Assembly (NCBI GenBank): GCA_037355855.1 | Contig: CM074764.1 | Span: 496,001-560,000, forward strand | Length of the DNA: 64,000 nucleotides | Source: Pseudo-nitzschia pungens | Taxonomy: Eukaryota; Bacillariophyta; Bacillariophyceae; Bacillariales; Bacillariaceae | Direction of reading: 5' to 3' | Shown here: in pieces, positions 46,020-56,617 of the stretch | How the letters are laid out: each line of letters opens with the position of its first letter | Numbering within the stretch: the stretch's first letter is position 1 | Program-made: the position numbers and the translations under genes | Notes under the pieces: model-generated | What the model saw: the letters and a program-made list of their open reading frames with translations, nothing else | Databases searched by the model: none | What the model was told of the DNA's origin: nothing

Positions 46020-47706
46020 ATGCCGTCCCTCTCGGCCTCGGAAATCGTTCTGGAATACGTGTGTCCCTCTCTGGGAGTCATCGTCGCGAACATGATGTTC
46101 GGGGCACCCATGAGGGACCTGCAAAAGGCCGTTTCGGAGGGAAGGGGACTGGGCGATCTCAACCCGACGCCGTGGGCCTTTATGCTGGGGAATTGCCTGG
46201 GATGGTCGACCTACGGGGTTCTCATCTCCAACTGGTTGTAAGTTACGTGTGTCGATGAGAACGCAAGGAACGCATGCACGCACGCACGCATGCCAACGCA
46301 ACCGCATGCATGCTGTGTATGTGTATGTGCGTGCGTGTGCGTGTGTGCATTGTCTATGTTTCGGTTTTGGTTTTGCTTTGCTTTGTCGTGGACGGATCAT
46401 GCCCGTGGATTGCAACGAAGCGCATTGTTATTATCATACTGTAATCCATTCTTTCCTTTGTTTCGCATCGATCGATCCTCACTTTTTTGTTCTCTGCTCA
46501 AACCGACCAACGGCAACGTTTCACGCGACATTTATACACCTGCTCACAATCCCATGCCATACTATACCATGCCATACCATTCTACCCACTCCACTCCACT
46601 CCACTCCACTCCATCCCACCCCATCCAATTCTTCAATTCATCAATTCACTCGTGGTTACTTGCCTCGCGTTTTGCCACAATGCGATGCATCTTGTCTAAT
46701 TCATAACACCCCTCCACTCAACAAACCAACCAACCAACCAACGATACGACACGAAACGACACGAAACGAAACAGCGTCTTTTGGGCCAACTATCCCGGGT
46801 TTTTGTTCGCCTGCTGGCTCAACCTGGGGGCCGTCAAGCTCATGTATTCCTCGCACCACGGAGAAGAAGCCAGGCGGTCCATGATCCGATACCTGTCCCA
46901 GAAGGATTTCTCCGCGGAGCAAAGTCGGTCCCTGGTCCGCGCCGCTGACCGAGAGGGCGGGGACAACGACATCGACATCGACAACGTACAACGTCAACGA
47001 CGACGTTCTTGCGGACCCGAGCGCGAGCCCCGAAGGATCACACGAAACGTCCACAACGGCACAGGACTGGGCCAAGATCGTCTGGGACGTCACGTCCCAG
47101 ACGACACCGGCCAAGACTCCCCACGAGCGACTGGTCATGGGAATGATCGTCCTCTGGACCGTGGTGCTGACCATTATTGGATTCTACAACAACTACACCC
47201 AGAGCGATGACAGCAACAACAGCAACGACAATGACGACGGCAATGGCATTACCGTCGGGCAGACCGTCGTGGGATACGTGGTCAATGCCAACCTGGTCTT
47301 TTTCTACGGGGCACCCCTCTCGTCCATTTTCCGGGTGCTCCGGACCCGGTCGTCCGGAAGCCTGCACGTTCCGACCATGGTGATGAACACCTGCAACGCT
47401 TCCTTCTGGACGGCCTACGCGCTGGCCCCGCAGATCCGGGATCCCTTCATCTGGGTGCCGAACGGCCTGGGGGTCGTCCTGGGGGCGACGCAGCTGGCAC
47501 TGTGGGTGATCTTTCCCACCAAGGGGAATGGCAGTGGTGATGATGATAGTGATGGTGGTAATGGTGGTGATGGTGATGGTGATGGTTCCAAACCCCGTTC
47601 CCCGGACGAGGAGGCACCCACGGAGGACACGAGCGCTTCCGATGAGCGCAGCTGCAACAATAACAACAGCAACAACAACAACAACGGTGCCAGTGCCAAT
47701 TGTTGA
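46020..47706 (+). CDS. SWEET (MtN3/saliva) sugar transporter, two exons with a frame break
   Basis: Exon 1 is 46020-46237 (MPSLSASEIVLEYVCPSLGV); donor TT|GTAAGT at 46238 and acceptor AACAG at 46774 join TT|C to give SNW-F-VFWANYPGFLFACW. Exon 2 ends at 47706. Two MtN3 repeats are visible. The first has FGAPMRDLQKAV, LNPTPWAFMLGNCLGWSTYG and the N-x-x-G pair in ANYPG. The second has VFFYGAPLSSIFRVL, PTMVMNTCNASFWTAYA and VPNGLGVVLGATQLALW. Seven spans are expected, for facilitated sugar movement across plasma or vacuolar membranes. Between the repeats a hydrophilic insert (about 90 residues) contains a GACATCGACAACG tract at about 46965-47005, where the frame moves by one base (about 382 residues if corrected). 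The C-terminal tail is Asp/Gly/Asn-rich. The 537-bp intron is long for this window and full of simple repeats. Confidence 0.85.
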
Positions 47707-48556
47707 CGAGCCACAATGTTGGGTGCACGATTGCGATTGCACTAGTAATTGCACTCGCACAACCACAAAGCAAAAGAAGGAGACGGCAGCAGGTGCAAAC
47801 TACTACTACGCAATAGTAATAGTGATGATGCGTGCGTCGACAACATTTTGTTCGGGAAATTGTGGAACGTACGCATCGGTCACACCTCACGCGACAGAAC
47901 GACTTTCAAACAAACCCAAACGACAAGCAAGAAACCTAAAAAAAAGAGAGGGAAAAATGCCCGGGTTCCGTCTCTCACAGAGCACTCATTCGGGTGGAAC
48001 GAAACGAAACGAAACGAAACGAAACGAAACAAAACAAAACAAAACGAAACAAAACCAAACAAAACAAAACGAAAAAACGAAACGAACCCATTGACGCAAA
48101 CGGACGAAGACACAACCCGCGACGGTTCGCAACGATTTCTGCCATGGATATCTTTTGCGACGAATGGAAACCCAGATCGGGATCGTTTTCTCTCTCGCAA
48201 GAATTCGATGACGGAGACAACATTTATTACTTTTGGAAAAACTTCGCATGCTTACTGTATCTTCTCTTTGTGCACATTTGACTCGGTCGAGTAGCGTTTT
48301 ATTCGAACTATTTCGTATTTAGAACATAATATTAGAACTGAATTCCTATCACTTCGTCGTTCGATGCCCATGACGCTCTGTAGAATCCAACTTGCGTTGC
48401 TATTCGTGGAATCTGGGGATGATTATGTGTGTCCTACTACTACTACTACTAGTATTGCAACACCCCATCAACCCTCTCGCGTGGTGGAGGACACGTTCGG
48501 TACGGTGCTGTGGTGCGTCGATTGAAACGCCGCCGCGCTCCTCCTCCTCCTCGTGC
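47707..48556. repeat. Convergent intergenic region with (GAAAC)n/(AAAAC)n
   Basis: A pentanucleotide array, ACGAA/ACAAA, runs at about 47998-48080. ACTACTACTAGTA stutters lie at 48435-48455. The flanking genes converge, so this is shared 3' sequence. Frames through the array are repeat artefacts. No gene recognised. Confidence 0.6.
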
Positions 48557-48760
48557 TCAGAGCTCTCTGGCTTCCAGTTGTTCCTTCTTTTGGTTCAGTC
48601 GCCCCTTGAATTCGTGCGACACCCCGTTGGCATCGATCCAGTGGGTGGTCGGTCCCGAAGGCCCCTTCCAACGGATCCGTTCCGGAGCCGTGCTGCGGCA
48701 CCACCCGTCCACGCAGCCGGGTTCCCGAAGACCGCCCCGGAACTGGAGCTCCTCCACCTT

Positions 48761-48792
<32 letters not shown>

Positions 48793-49960
48793 CGTCGACC
48801 CACTTGGGCGGGACCGCGTATTCGGCCTCCGCCACATGGTTCATCGAGGACCAGGCCTCGTCGCGCGGGTAGTAATGGCCGACAACGTTGCAGTACCAGG
48901 TGGCGTTGAGCTGGTGGGGACGGCCGTGCACGAGCTTGGCAGCTGGAATAGTGGGTGGACAAACGAGGAACGCGAGACAATATGGGACGAGAAACGGAAC
49001 GGAACGAAACGAAACGAAACGAAAAATAACAAAGCAAAACGTGAGGATGGACGAATGGGCCACCATGCAAATCATTCATTTCGAGAATGGGTAAACCTTG
49101 TGCAGACAATTGTTACTCTTTAATTGCGGCGCGGCACGGCACGAAGCCACTCAACCCAAGCCAAGCCAACCCAACCCAACCCACGCACCTTCGAACAATA
49201 TGAGATCCCCGGGCACCATGGTGATCTCGTGGGTCCGTCCGTAAAAGTCCTCGATCAAAAAGGGCCACGCATCCACTTCGGAATCGTAATCGTCGCTGGC
49301 CCCGACGTGCAGCACGTACCCCATCGAGTGGGAGCCCTTCTTGTCCAGGTGCATCTTGATGGTGGTGGTGTTCCGAAAGAGCCGGAGCCCGTACACGTAG
49401 GTGAGGTCCAGATCGGTGTTGCCCCATTCCTCCAGCTTGTCGTGGAGCTCGTCCTCGACCTTTTGGGTGAGATCGTCCCGTTCGATGTGCCAGGCCTGGT
49501 TGCCCGTGATGCTGGGTGTGTATCCCTCGTTGACCCGGTCGGAGAATCCGTCGGTGATTCCTTGCTGGAGCTCCTCCAGGAGGGAATCGCTGATGCGGGT
49601 CCGGGCAAAGCCGTGTTCGGTGTAGTTGGGAATGACCAGCCCGGCGTACATGGTGGCCGTGTAGCCCTTGAAGCGCTCGGAGGGATCCTCGATGGAAGAG
49701 ACCTGTTCGAGCCGGTCTTCCATCAGTTTCCTCCAGCCGGGAGTGTCGGGGACGAATTTCGGAACCGGCCACTCGTAGCCGCGTGCGGCGTATCCGGCCA
49801 GGCGCTCGGCGGTTTCCATGTCGGCGGCCGCCGTGTTGAGGCCGTTGCTGCTGCTGACGCCGATGCCGACGCCGAGCGAGGACCAGAGCTTGGCGGAAGC
49901 GATTGCCAGAACGAGGAGCAGGGAGGAGGAGCAACGGGAACCGGGTGCTGGTGTCGTCAT
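48557..49960 (-). CDS. 2-oxoglutarate/Fe(II) oxygenase, prolyl-hydroxylase-like (2 exons)
   Basis: Exons 49189-49960 and 48557-48942 join G|CT to give 385 residues; the intron starts GTGCGT and ends TTCCAG. The start is the first in-frame ATG and is followed by a signal peptide or anchor (CSSSLLLVLAIASAKLWSS), pointing to the secretory system. The jelly-roll core carries the Fe(II) triad: H204-x-D206 in TIKMHLDKKGSHSMG, and distal H263 in AKLVHGRPHQLNATWY, which the splice restores (DLILFE-A-AKLVHGRP). Downstream WYCNVVGHYYPRD matches the algal P4H-like pattern in which the distal His lies in an HGRP context. The enzyme should hydroxylate a protein or small-molecule substrate using 2-oxoglutarate and O2; the substrate is unknown. 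The intron holds (GAAAC)n. A heat-shock-element-like array lies about 245 bp upstream of the ATG. Confidence 0.82.
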
Positions 49961-50837
49961 GGCGATGGTGGTGGGTGGAATACTAACAACAACAAGAAGA
50001 ATGCCTTTGCAGGAGTTATGATTTGGGTTTGGTGAAATTTTGTGTGCTCGCAAATATTGGTTGCACCGTTGGAGAGAATTGGATTGGAAGATTTGTGAGA
50101 TTGGCACACCGGTGGGCACGATGCCATGTTTTTCTCTCTTCCAACAAGCCTCTCTTCCGCCGTGATGTAAAATATCGGCACGAAATCCGAGTTTTGTGAG
50201 GTGAGAAGCTTCTTAGAAGCTTCTTAGAAGCTTCTTCCTACCGGTTGGAAACGAAAGGCCGCTTCACCTCGGAAATCCGGAATCAATCATTTTTTAAACT
50301 TACTTCGAAGTACGGTAGTAATTTCCGTACGTATTTTTTATTGGTCCCGCGTCGCGCAGCAAATAGGGTATGTATGTATATACGATTCACTCCATAAGTA
50401 GGCAAACGGGAGAAGGACTGACTGACGATGACCGACTCAACCACACTCCGTTTTGGATCGCGCACTCAATCAACGGAAAACTAACCAGTAGAAATACTAC
50501 GTAACGTACGTACCAGAGAAATTTTGGCGTTGACCGTTCTCTCATTTCTCAGCACGCGAGGCGAACAGCAATCGCCAACCAACGTAATCACAAAGTGCCT
50601 CCCAACTCGCCGATCGTGTGTTTGGATGTGTCAGCAAATGTGCTGTGCTCTTCCGTTGCGGATTGGAATTTATGGAACATGCGTATACACTCTCCGACAT
50701 TGTATCGCAGTATCTCCGAAAACGCTCCTCGATAAGGTTTCTAACCGTACCAGTAGTGTGGTGGACACAACATTCACTCGCATCCATCCCTCTTGATATT
50801 AGTTGACAGGTCGTCGGGACAGAAACAAAGAGACAAA
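49961..50837. promoter_or_regulatory. Divergent promoter region, oxygenase and cyclophilin-like genes
   Basis: About 0.9 kb between two outward-pointing start codons. It contains the AGAAGCTTCTT array at 50204-50238 (listed separately). No gene is supported; the open frame on the plus strand before 50838 is the untranslated leader or chance. Confidence 0.55.
50204..50238. promoter_or_regulatory. Heat-shock-element-like array (AGAAGCTTCTT x3)
   Basis: Three consecutive 11-bp units of AGAAGCTTCTT. Within each unit GAA and TTC are inverted and two bases apart, as in the HSF-binding consensus nGAAnnTTCn; successive units are one base further apart than the ideal 10-bp phase. It lies about 245 bp upstream of the oxygenase start and about 600 bp upstream of the cyclophilin-like start, so it could serve either gene. 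Diatoms encode many HSF-type factors (established). Function here is inference. Confidence 0.5.
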
Positions 50838-52184
50838 ATGGTTCTGTTACAACGTCAGCAGGCAATGTCGATGCGACGACAATCGTCGTGTCCGGGAACA
50901 ACTGGGAACCAACAACAACAGACGTCTGGCATCAACAATCGCCCTCGACGAGGGGATTCTTCCTTCATGTCCTGTGCCATGGGAGATGACGACGGTGGTA
51001 GCATCTCCTCCATTTCTCGCCAATCTTCCCTGAGCAGCCTAGCGTCCAACGGCATGGACCGGCGACGACGATCCTCGATCTTGCCATCGACGATCGGTGG
51101 CGGCCCGAACGATTCCGCAAACTTTCACAGCAGCGGCGGCAGCGGCAGTCATCACCACGTCCACGTGAAAACTCCCCGCTGGCTCTGGATGGTCGCGTGC
51201 GCAATGATCGCGCTGTCGTGGGTTAACGCCATTCAATTCCGAACCGCCAATCACGAACTCCTGGAGGTCCTGAACACGGAATTCGAGGCCGTCGAGGTAC
51301 AGAAACGCCACAGCACGAGATTGCTCAGGGATGCCACGGACACGAGAAACTCTATCGCCAAGCAGCAGTGGAAACTCAAAAAGACCCAAAAGAACTTCAA
51401 GCACGAGACGAGAATGATCGAGGAAATGGCCGAGCTGGAGGCGGCCGCCAGGGAAGACGACTCGGTCGAAATCCCCAAGGAGGCCCGGGACAAGTTCCGC
51501 AACCGCCGGACCGGCGACGTGGCCCAAAAGTGGATCGAGCACCGGCAGGAAGCCCTCCTCCACAAGGTCTACAGTCTCCAGGCGTACATCCAGGCAAGCA
51601 GTCGCCAGCGGGTTATCGAGAAATACGGGTACGGGCCGCACCACGTAGTCTTTAATGTGAAGAGCAGGGAGGGACGAAAGAGCGGCAAGTTCACCGTTCG
51701 GATGGCTCCCTTGAACACGGTACCCCACGCCGTGGAAACCTTTTTGGACATGATTGCCAACAAGGTCTGGGACAATACGGTCTTCTATTACCACCACACG
51801 GCAAGTCACGTTGTTGGAGCCGCACCCGTCGCTTATGGGACCTTCCAGTCCAAGGATCACGACCTGGAGGCCTTGGGATTCAACGGAGTGAGCTTTCCCG
51901 AGTATTCCCCGGCCTTTCCCCACAAGGCCCACACCTTGGGCTTTGCCGGGACCGGACCCCACTTTTACTTGAACACCGTGAACAACGAAGACCACCACGG
52001 ACCGGGCAGCCAGGGGCACCACGAACTGGACGGCGACGCCGACCCCTGCTTCGGGGAAGTCCTCAGCGGCTATGATACCCTGCGGGAAATGCAGTACGCT
52101 CGACACAGGGGAGAAACTGCGAGGGGATGGCAGGACTACGATCTGACAAGAATCATCAGCGCCACGGTGGTTGGCTTGTTTTAG
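50838..52184 (+). CDS. Membrane-anchored cyclophilin-like protein, probably without isomerase activity
   Basis: Intronless, 448 residues from the ATG at 50838. The N-terminal 110 residues are Ser/Gln-rich and cytosolic, followed by one membrane span (about 115-134, WLWMVACAMIALSWVNAIQF) as a type II anchor. A charged coiled coil follows (about 138-205, with KKTQKNFKHETRMIEEMAEL). The last 180 residues resemble a cyclophilin fold: FTVRMAPLNTVPHAVETFLDM, then VWDNTVFYYHH where active cyclophilins have the F-H-R catalytic segment, and HTLGFAGTGPHFYLNTVNN in place of the substrate-binding S-M-A-N-x-G and Q-F-F-I strands. The final part has CFGEVLSGYDTLREM, matching the cyclophilin V-F-G-x-V-x-x-G-x-x-x-V. 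Loss of the catalytic Arg and Gln suggests a binding rather than enzymatic role in the secretory lumen. The family call is from motif order and is fairly secure. Confidence 0.72.
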   Translation: MVLLQRQQAMSMRRQSSCPGTTGNQQQQTSGINNRPRRGDSSFMSCAMGDDDGGSISSISRQSSLSSLASNGMDRRRRSSILPSTIGGGPNDSANFHSSGGSGSHHHVHVKTPRWLWMVACAMIALSWVNAIQFRTANHELLEVLNTEFEAVEVQKRHSTRLLRDATDTRNSIAKQQWKLKKTQKNFKHETRMIEEMAELEAAAREDDSVEIPKEARDKFRNRRTGDVAQKWIEHRQEALLHKVYSLQAYIQASSRQRVIEKYGYGPHHVVFNVKSREGRKSGKFTVRMAPLNTVPHAVETFLDMIANKVWDNTVFYYHHTASHVVGAAPVAYGTFQSKDHDLEALGFNGVSFPEYSPAFPHKAHTLGFAGTGPHFYLNTVNNEDHHGPGSQGHHELDGDADPCFGEVLSGYDTLREMQYARHRGETARGWQDYDLTRIISATVVGLF

Positions 52185-55130
52185 GCGATGATGAATGCGT
52201 TATCTATTTATCTAAGTGCACAAAAGCGCAATACTATAATGCCGTTGTATTGATGATATCACACACCATTTTTTTTTTCCCTTGATAGTCGAAAGAGAAA
52301 TTGAGAAGGCCAACAACAACGGGTTCTTGCACATTTGATTTGCCGCTGACAGCCAGCTTCGAGAGCAATGATGCGCATTAGTCGTAGGTATTGGATGTTG
52401 TCAACGATACTATTACCATGCAGTAGAAATTATATGATCCGTGAGGACACATAGTTCAACTCCGACAGGATGCGGAACGATGAATGAATGAATCGAATCG
52501 ATTCACGTTGGTTCCCTCTCCATTGGTCTCTCGAAGGGTGTCGATGGCTTGGCTGAAAAATTGCGAAACTGTCGCGGCGGAACGAACGAACCAACGAACG
52601 AACGAACGAACTACCCAACTATTCCGTAGATTTTCCGATCACGGGGACTGTACAGTTACGAGTGTAACGGCATCACGCACAGACTAGCAGTAACAGTGCT
52701 CCGCTTACGGGGACATGTAGTCCCTGTTATTAGTGAAACAATGGAAGAAGCGTGCCAGAGTTGCGTGAAGCAAGAAAGCTAACGGTGATCCTCCAGTCAC
52801 GGGGACATATGTCCCTGTTACAGGCTGAATGCAAACAGGCTGGAACGAATACCAGTATACTGCAACAATGGAATCGCAAGAGCGTTGCGCGATACAGAAG
52901 ATTACAAATAGCGCTAGCATCGAAGTTGATACAAGTCAGCTCGTGAAAGGCACATACGTCACCTAGCAGTATCCCAGTTACTTCGAGTGATGCTAATTAC
53001 TATGACCGATCGATTTAAGAATCTCAGATCAGGGACTATTCAGTCCAGAGACCAGCGTCGAAACTGCCAAAGCAAGAGAATGCAGCCTAGCATGGTATTT
53101 GACGCGACGAATCAAGAGCTGCTGTTCCAAGAGCAATACAGGAGCAGCGCGATCCGGATTGATCAAAGAGCGTCACTGCTTACTGGCCCTTCAGCAGTGG
53201 TTCTTAGCACGATGTACTTGCGGCGGATTGGCGTCCTGGAATACAGGTCCATCAAAGAGCGTCATGCTCCTGCCTTAGGTCATATTTCGTCATATCCTTG
53301 TTGCTTGTATCTACCATGCTGCTGTATCCTCTGTTCTTGTAAGTCACGAGCTCTGTAGCGCTGTACGTCACTCCGTACGTTGCTCCTTACATTATGTGAT
53401 CTTCAGAGCGCTGGGCATTGCTACTATTTACGTTGTGCGTCTCTATCTCCAGGTCGATGCGCCGTGCATCCAAGCTGCGTTTGTCCCCTTGCTCCCATCA
53501 ATCCTTCTAGGCTGTTGTAGGCTTCTCTCTTGTCAGGGCATCGACGTTGTCCTCTTGCTACTGCGCTTTCGCTGCAACTGTTCTCTCGCTGCAAGAACAG
53601 GCACATTACATCGTCCCCGCTGTTCTTCAGGGAAAGAGACTCGCCTCCGTCAGATATCCTTACAATGGCTACAGTTATAGAGCCTTTTGCTTTGTATCCA
53701 ACATCGACGCGCCTTCACTGTAAGGACAGAAACCCATCGATCCATCCTTCCAGGTACATCGATTCACTGTCCCCGCTGTTCTCTCGTGCACAACCGTATG
53801 CAATTGGTTATCGACCGTCCACCCACCCCACCATCTCCGCACGAATCATCTTATCCAAGCATCTCGTTCGTTCGTTCGTTCGTTCGTCCCTCCAGGTGAT
53901 AAATAATGGATTCCATGGCGCCTTGGCACCAATAAGTGATCAACGGCAACACCATTTTCAGGTTCCCGCATTGGGCTTCTGGATTCTTCCAGATACTAGT
54001 AGTCCTCTGCGTATCGTTCCGCACCTGGTTGGTTGGTTGATCACTGCTGTTTCCATTTTCGAAAGAAAAACCCTCGAGCACCAAAGCGCTGTAGTTAATG
54101 TTAGTGAGTGACTTTCTTCCAATGGTCAATCTCCCTGTTCTGAGCTTGCGGAGAAGAAGGCTCCAATCCACAACGGCGGCAATGCAGATAAAGCCACCAG
54201 ATTGCATTCCCATTCGCATTCGCATTCCCATCTGTTGCCGTGAGTTTTTGCTGTCCCCGCGTCTTGTGGCTCACGTCCCGGCGCGAATGTGGCACCCTTG
54301 GTCGGCCGTTTGGGGCGCAACCGTTTGTCCTTCCAAAGAGAAAACGACACTGCATCGAACCGCACTGCGGCAGCGGATCGAACCGCATCCATCGAGGAGG
54401 ATCGCGAACAAAGTCGTGAATCATCCAAATTCCACTCCTCTCCAATTCGACACGCGCACGTTTATCACAATGCTTTGTTGACATGAATATTAATATTGTC
54501 ATAATACTGTGTGATTATATGATTATGCAGCAGTGGTTGTTTGTCCATTAATATGGTACTCGCAATGCATTCGATACAGTTCCATCGCATCGAAAAGCGA
54601 ATGAATCAATAAATGAACGAACGAACGAATGCAACGAATGCCTCAATGCAGAAAGGAATCGCGCGTCGGATGGAAGCAATTCGCAAGCCAATCAACACCC
54701 CTGCCGCTCCGGCACCGTGCCGCACAAAGCAGCACCGTCCTGCGCCGCGCAGCGTAGCGTTGCACTTTCCCGCCATTGCGGGTGCGTGCAAATTTCGCCG
54801 GGCGTTAACGATTTTGGAACCGAACGGACCGGAACGCGCAATTGCTTCGAAACTAAAGTGTACTGATTGCCACGAGTGGAGTGGAGTGCTGTGCGATGTT
54901 GTGCGATGTTGTGCTGTGCCGTGCGGTGGAATACGATGCAATGCAGTGTGTAACATACAGTGGCAGACGACGCCGGTGACGCGATGGGAGTGGACAAAAC
55001 AAAAGAAACGAACAAACCAAAGCACACCAAAGCAAACCGAACCGAATAACACATAGACCTCCGCACTTGCAGTGTTCGACTGGATTGCTGGTTTGTTTGT
55101 TAGCTTTGGCTTGCTTGCTTTCTTTCGTCT
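52185..55130. other. Long gene-poor region with short palindromic repeats
   Basis: About 2.9 kb without a convincing gene. Between about 52635 and 53050 related GGGGAC-centred palindromes recur (listed separately). TCCCCGCTGTTCT words are at about 53616 and 53772, and TGTCCCCGCG at 54251. (GAAC)n/(GTTC)n runs lie at 52575-52610 and 53868-53890. GTGCGATGTTGTGC stutters are at 54890-54930. Possibly the remains of a decayed repetitive element. Confidence 0.5.
52638..53052. repeat. Dispersed GGGGACATATGTCCC-type palindromes
   Basis: Copies seen: ACGGGGACATGTAGTCCCTG at about 52706-52725, CACGGGGACATATGTCCCTG at about 52799-52818 (a perfect palindrome in GGGACATATGTCCC), a weaker CACGGGGACTGTACAG at about 52639, and CAGGGACTATTCAGTCC at about 53031. 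Two are followed by TTA. Seen directly; significance unknown. Confidence 0.55.
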
Positions 55131-56617
55131 TTAGTAGGAGTAGGGGTTGCTGGTTCCGGTACCGGTGCCGGGATCTCCCCCGGAGGGATTGTTGTTGTTG
55201 TTGTTGCTGTTCTTCTTGGCTTGGCGCTCCTCCTTCAGCTTGGCCATGCGCTCCCGATAGGAAATCCCCGACGCCCGGGCCGGCGGTCCGCTCGGGTTCG
55301 ACACTCCGCCGGTTTCGTCCCCGTCCGCTTCGTCCCCGAATTCCCGAAAGACGAGCATCTCTTCCGGAACCGTCTCGATGACGTCCATCATGCGCCTGCG
55401 CTGGTCCTCCAGGTAGGGATTGACCGGGGCCTCGATCTCGGCGATGCTCGGATCGTGAAAGACCTCGTTGGCGGTGGATTCGTCGCCGCGATAGCGGGCC
55501 AGGTTGCGGGTGGTCGAGTCCCTCTTGAGGCGGGCAAAGTACACGTCCGAGGCGTTGCTGATGGCGTCGGCGTCCTTGTTGCGACCGATCTTGCGGCCGT
55601 CGAAGCCGATGCCGGCCTCGAGGTAATTGGAGGCCGTCGATCCGAGGGAGGGGCGGGCTTGCTGCTGCTGCGGTTGCTGCTGCTGCTGCCGAACGTAAAA
55701 GAATTCCCGGTACAGCCGGGCCTGTTCGTCGATGGAAAGCGTCGCGATCTCCTCCGGAGTCATGATGTGGGAGGGAGGAGTCGCGGTCGTTGCCAGGAGC
55801 GGATTGACGGTGGTCCGACGGTGGCGCTCCTGCTGCTTGGCCCGATCCATCAGCTCCCGAAACCGGGACCCGCCCTGGGAGGCCTCCTCCCTCTCGTCCT
55901 CGCGGGAGGCCTTGATCTTGGCGACGGCCTCCGGCGGCAGGGGCCGCGCGCCGGACGTGGCTCCCTCCTCCTCCCTCGCGATTGGTTGTTGTTGCTGCTG
56001 CTGCTGCGGAGGCGCGGCCGGATCGGAACTCCCGAGGTTCTTGTTGTAGGAGTACTCGTAGGTCTCGGCGGCGGCGTCCGTCACCGAGGCCATGCTGGCG
56101 GCGTTCGCCGCTTCGGCTCGTTCTTGCTGCTGCCTCCGGTGCCGCCGGAGGGAATCCGAATAGCGGGCGGTGGCGGCGGGAGCATCGGGATGCGAGGGCG
56201 TCGAAACGGCAACGATTTCGTCCCGGTCGTCGTCCATCGCGGGGGGCCGGCCGTACCGCGATTGGCGAAAGTATTCGTCGTTGGCCCGATCGATGGCCTC
56301 GCTGGTTTGCTCGGGGGTTTGGTTTCCGCCGCCGCTCCCGAGGGATTCCAGGAAATTGTCGTTGTCCCATCCCCGGTCAAAGCTGCTCATGTCCAGGGAG
56401 GTAGATGCAGATGCAGATGAGGCCTTGTAGACGTTGTGGTTGTGGACATGGTTGCGGACTTGGTTGTGGAGATTGGCGTTGGTTCGGAGCGAAACGATAG
56501 CGACATCGGCTGCTGGGCGAGGAGGGCGTCGGTGGTTGCCGGCAGGGAGAGCAATCCCGCGACGAGGATCGCGGTGTGGCACGGGGTTTTCGTTTTCGCT
56601 TTCGTTTTCGTCGCCAT
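55131..56617 (-). CDS. Hypothetical low-complexity protein, possible signal peptide in a shifted frame
   Basis: A continuous minus-strand frame ends at TAG 55131; its first ATG is at 56390 (MSSFDRGWDNDNF), giving 419 residues. The protein is hydrophilic with poly-Gln runs, coiled-coil-like Arg/Glu stretches (KASREDEREEASQGG, RMAKLKEERQAKK) and recurring short acidic segments, and no known domain. Upstream, in a different frame, an ATG at 56617 opens MATKTKAK followed by a clear signal-peptide core (HTAILVAGLLSLPATTDALL). The frame between them, just before MSSFD, also reads like protein (NANLHNQVRNHVHNHNVYK). A single-base deletion or an unrecognised intron between about 56400 and 56540 would link the two into a secreted or plastid-directed protein of about 495 residues. 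Otherwise translation starts at 56390. Function not assigned. Confidence 0.55.

Noticed and set aside
54853..56370. 505-codon minus-strand frame overlapping the low-complexity hypothetical gene
   Set aside because: Gly/Arg/Pro-rich; shadow of the frame called at 55131-56617 and dominated by GC-rich codon artefacts.
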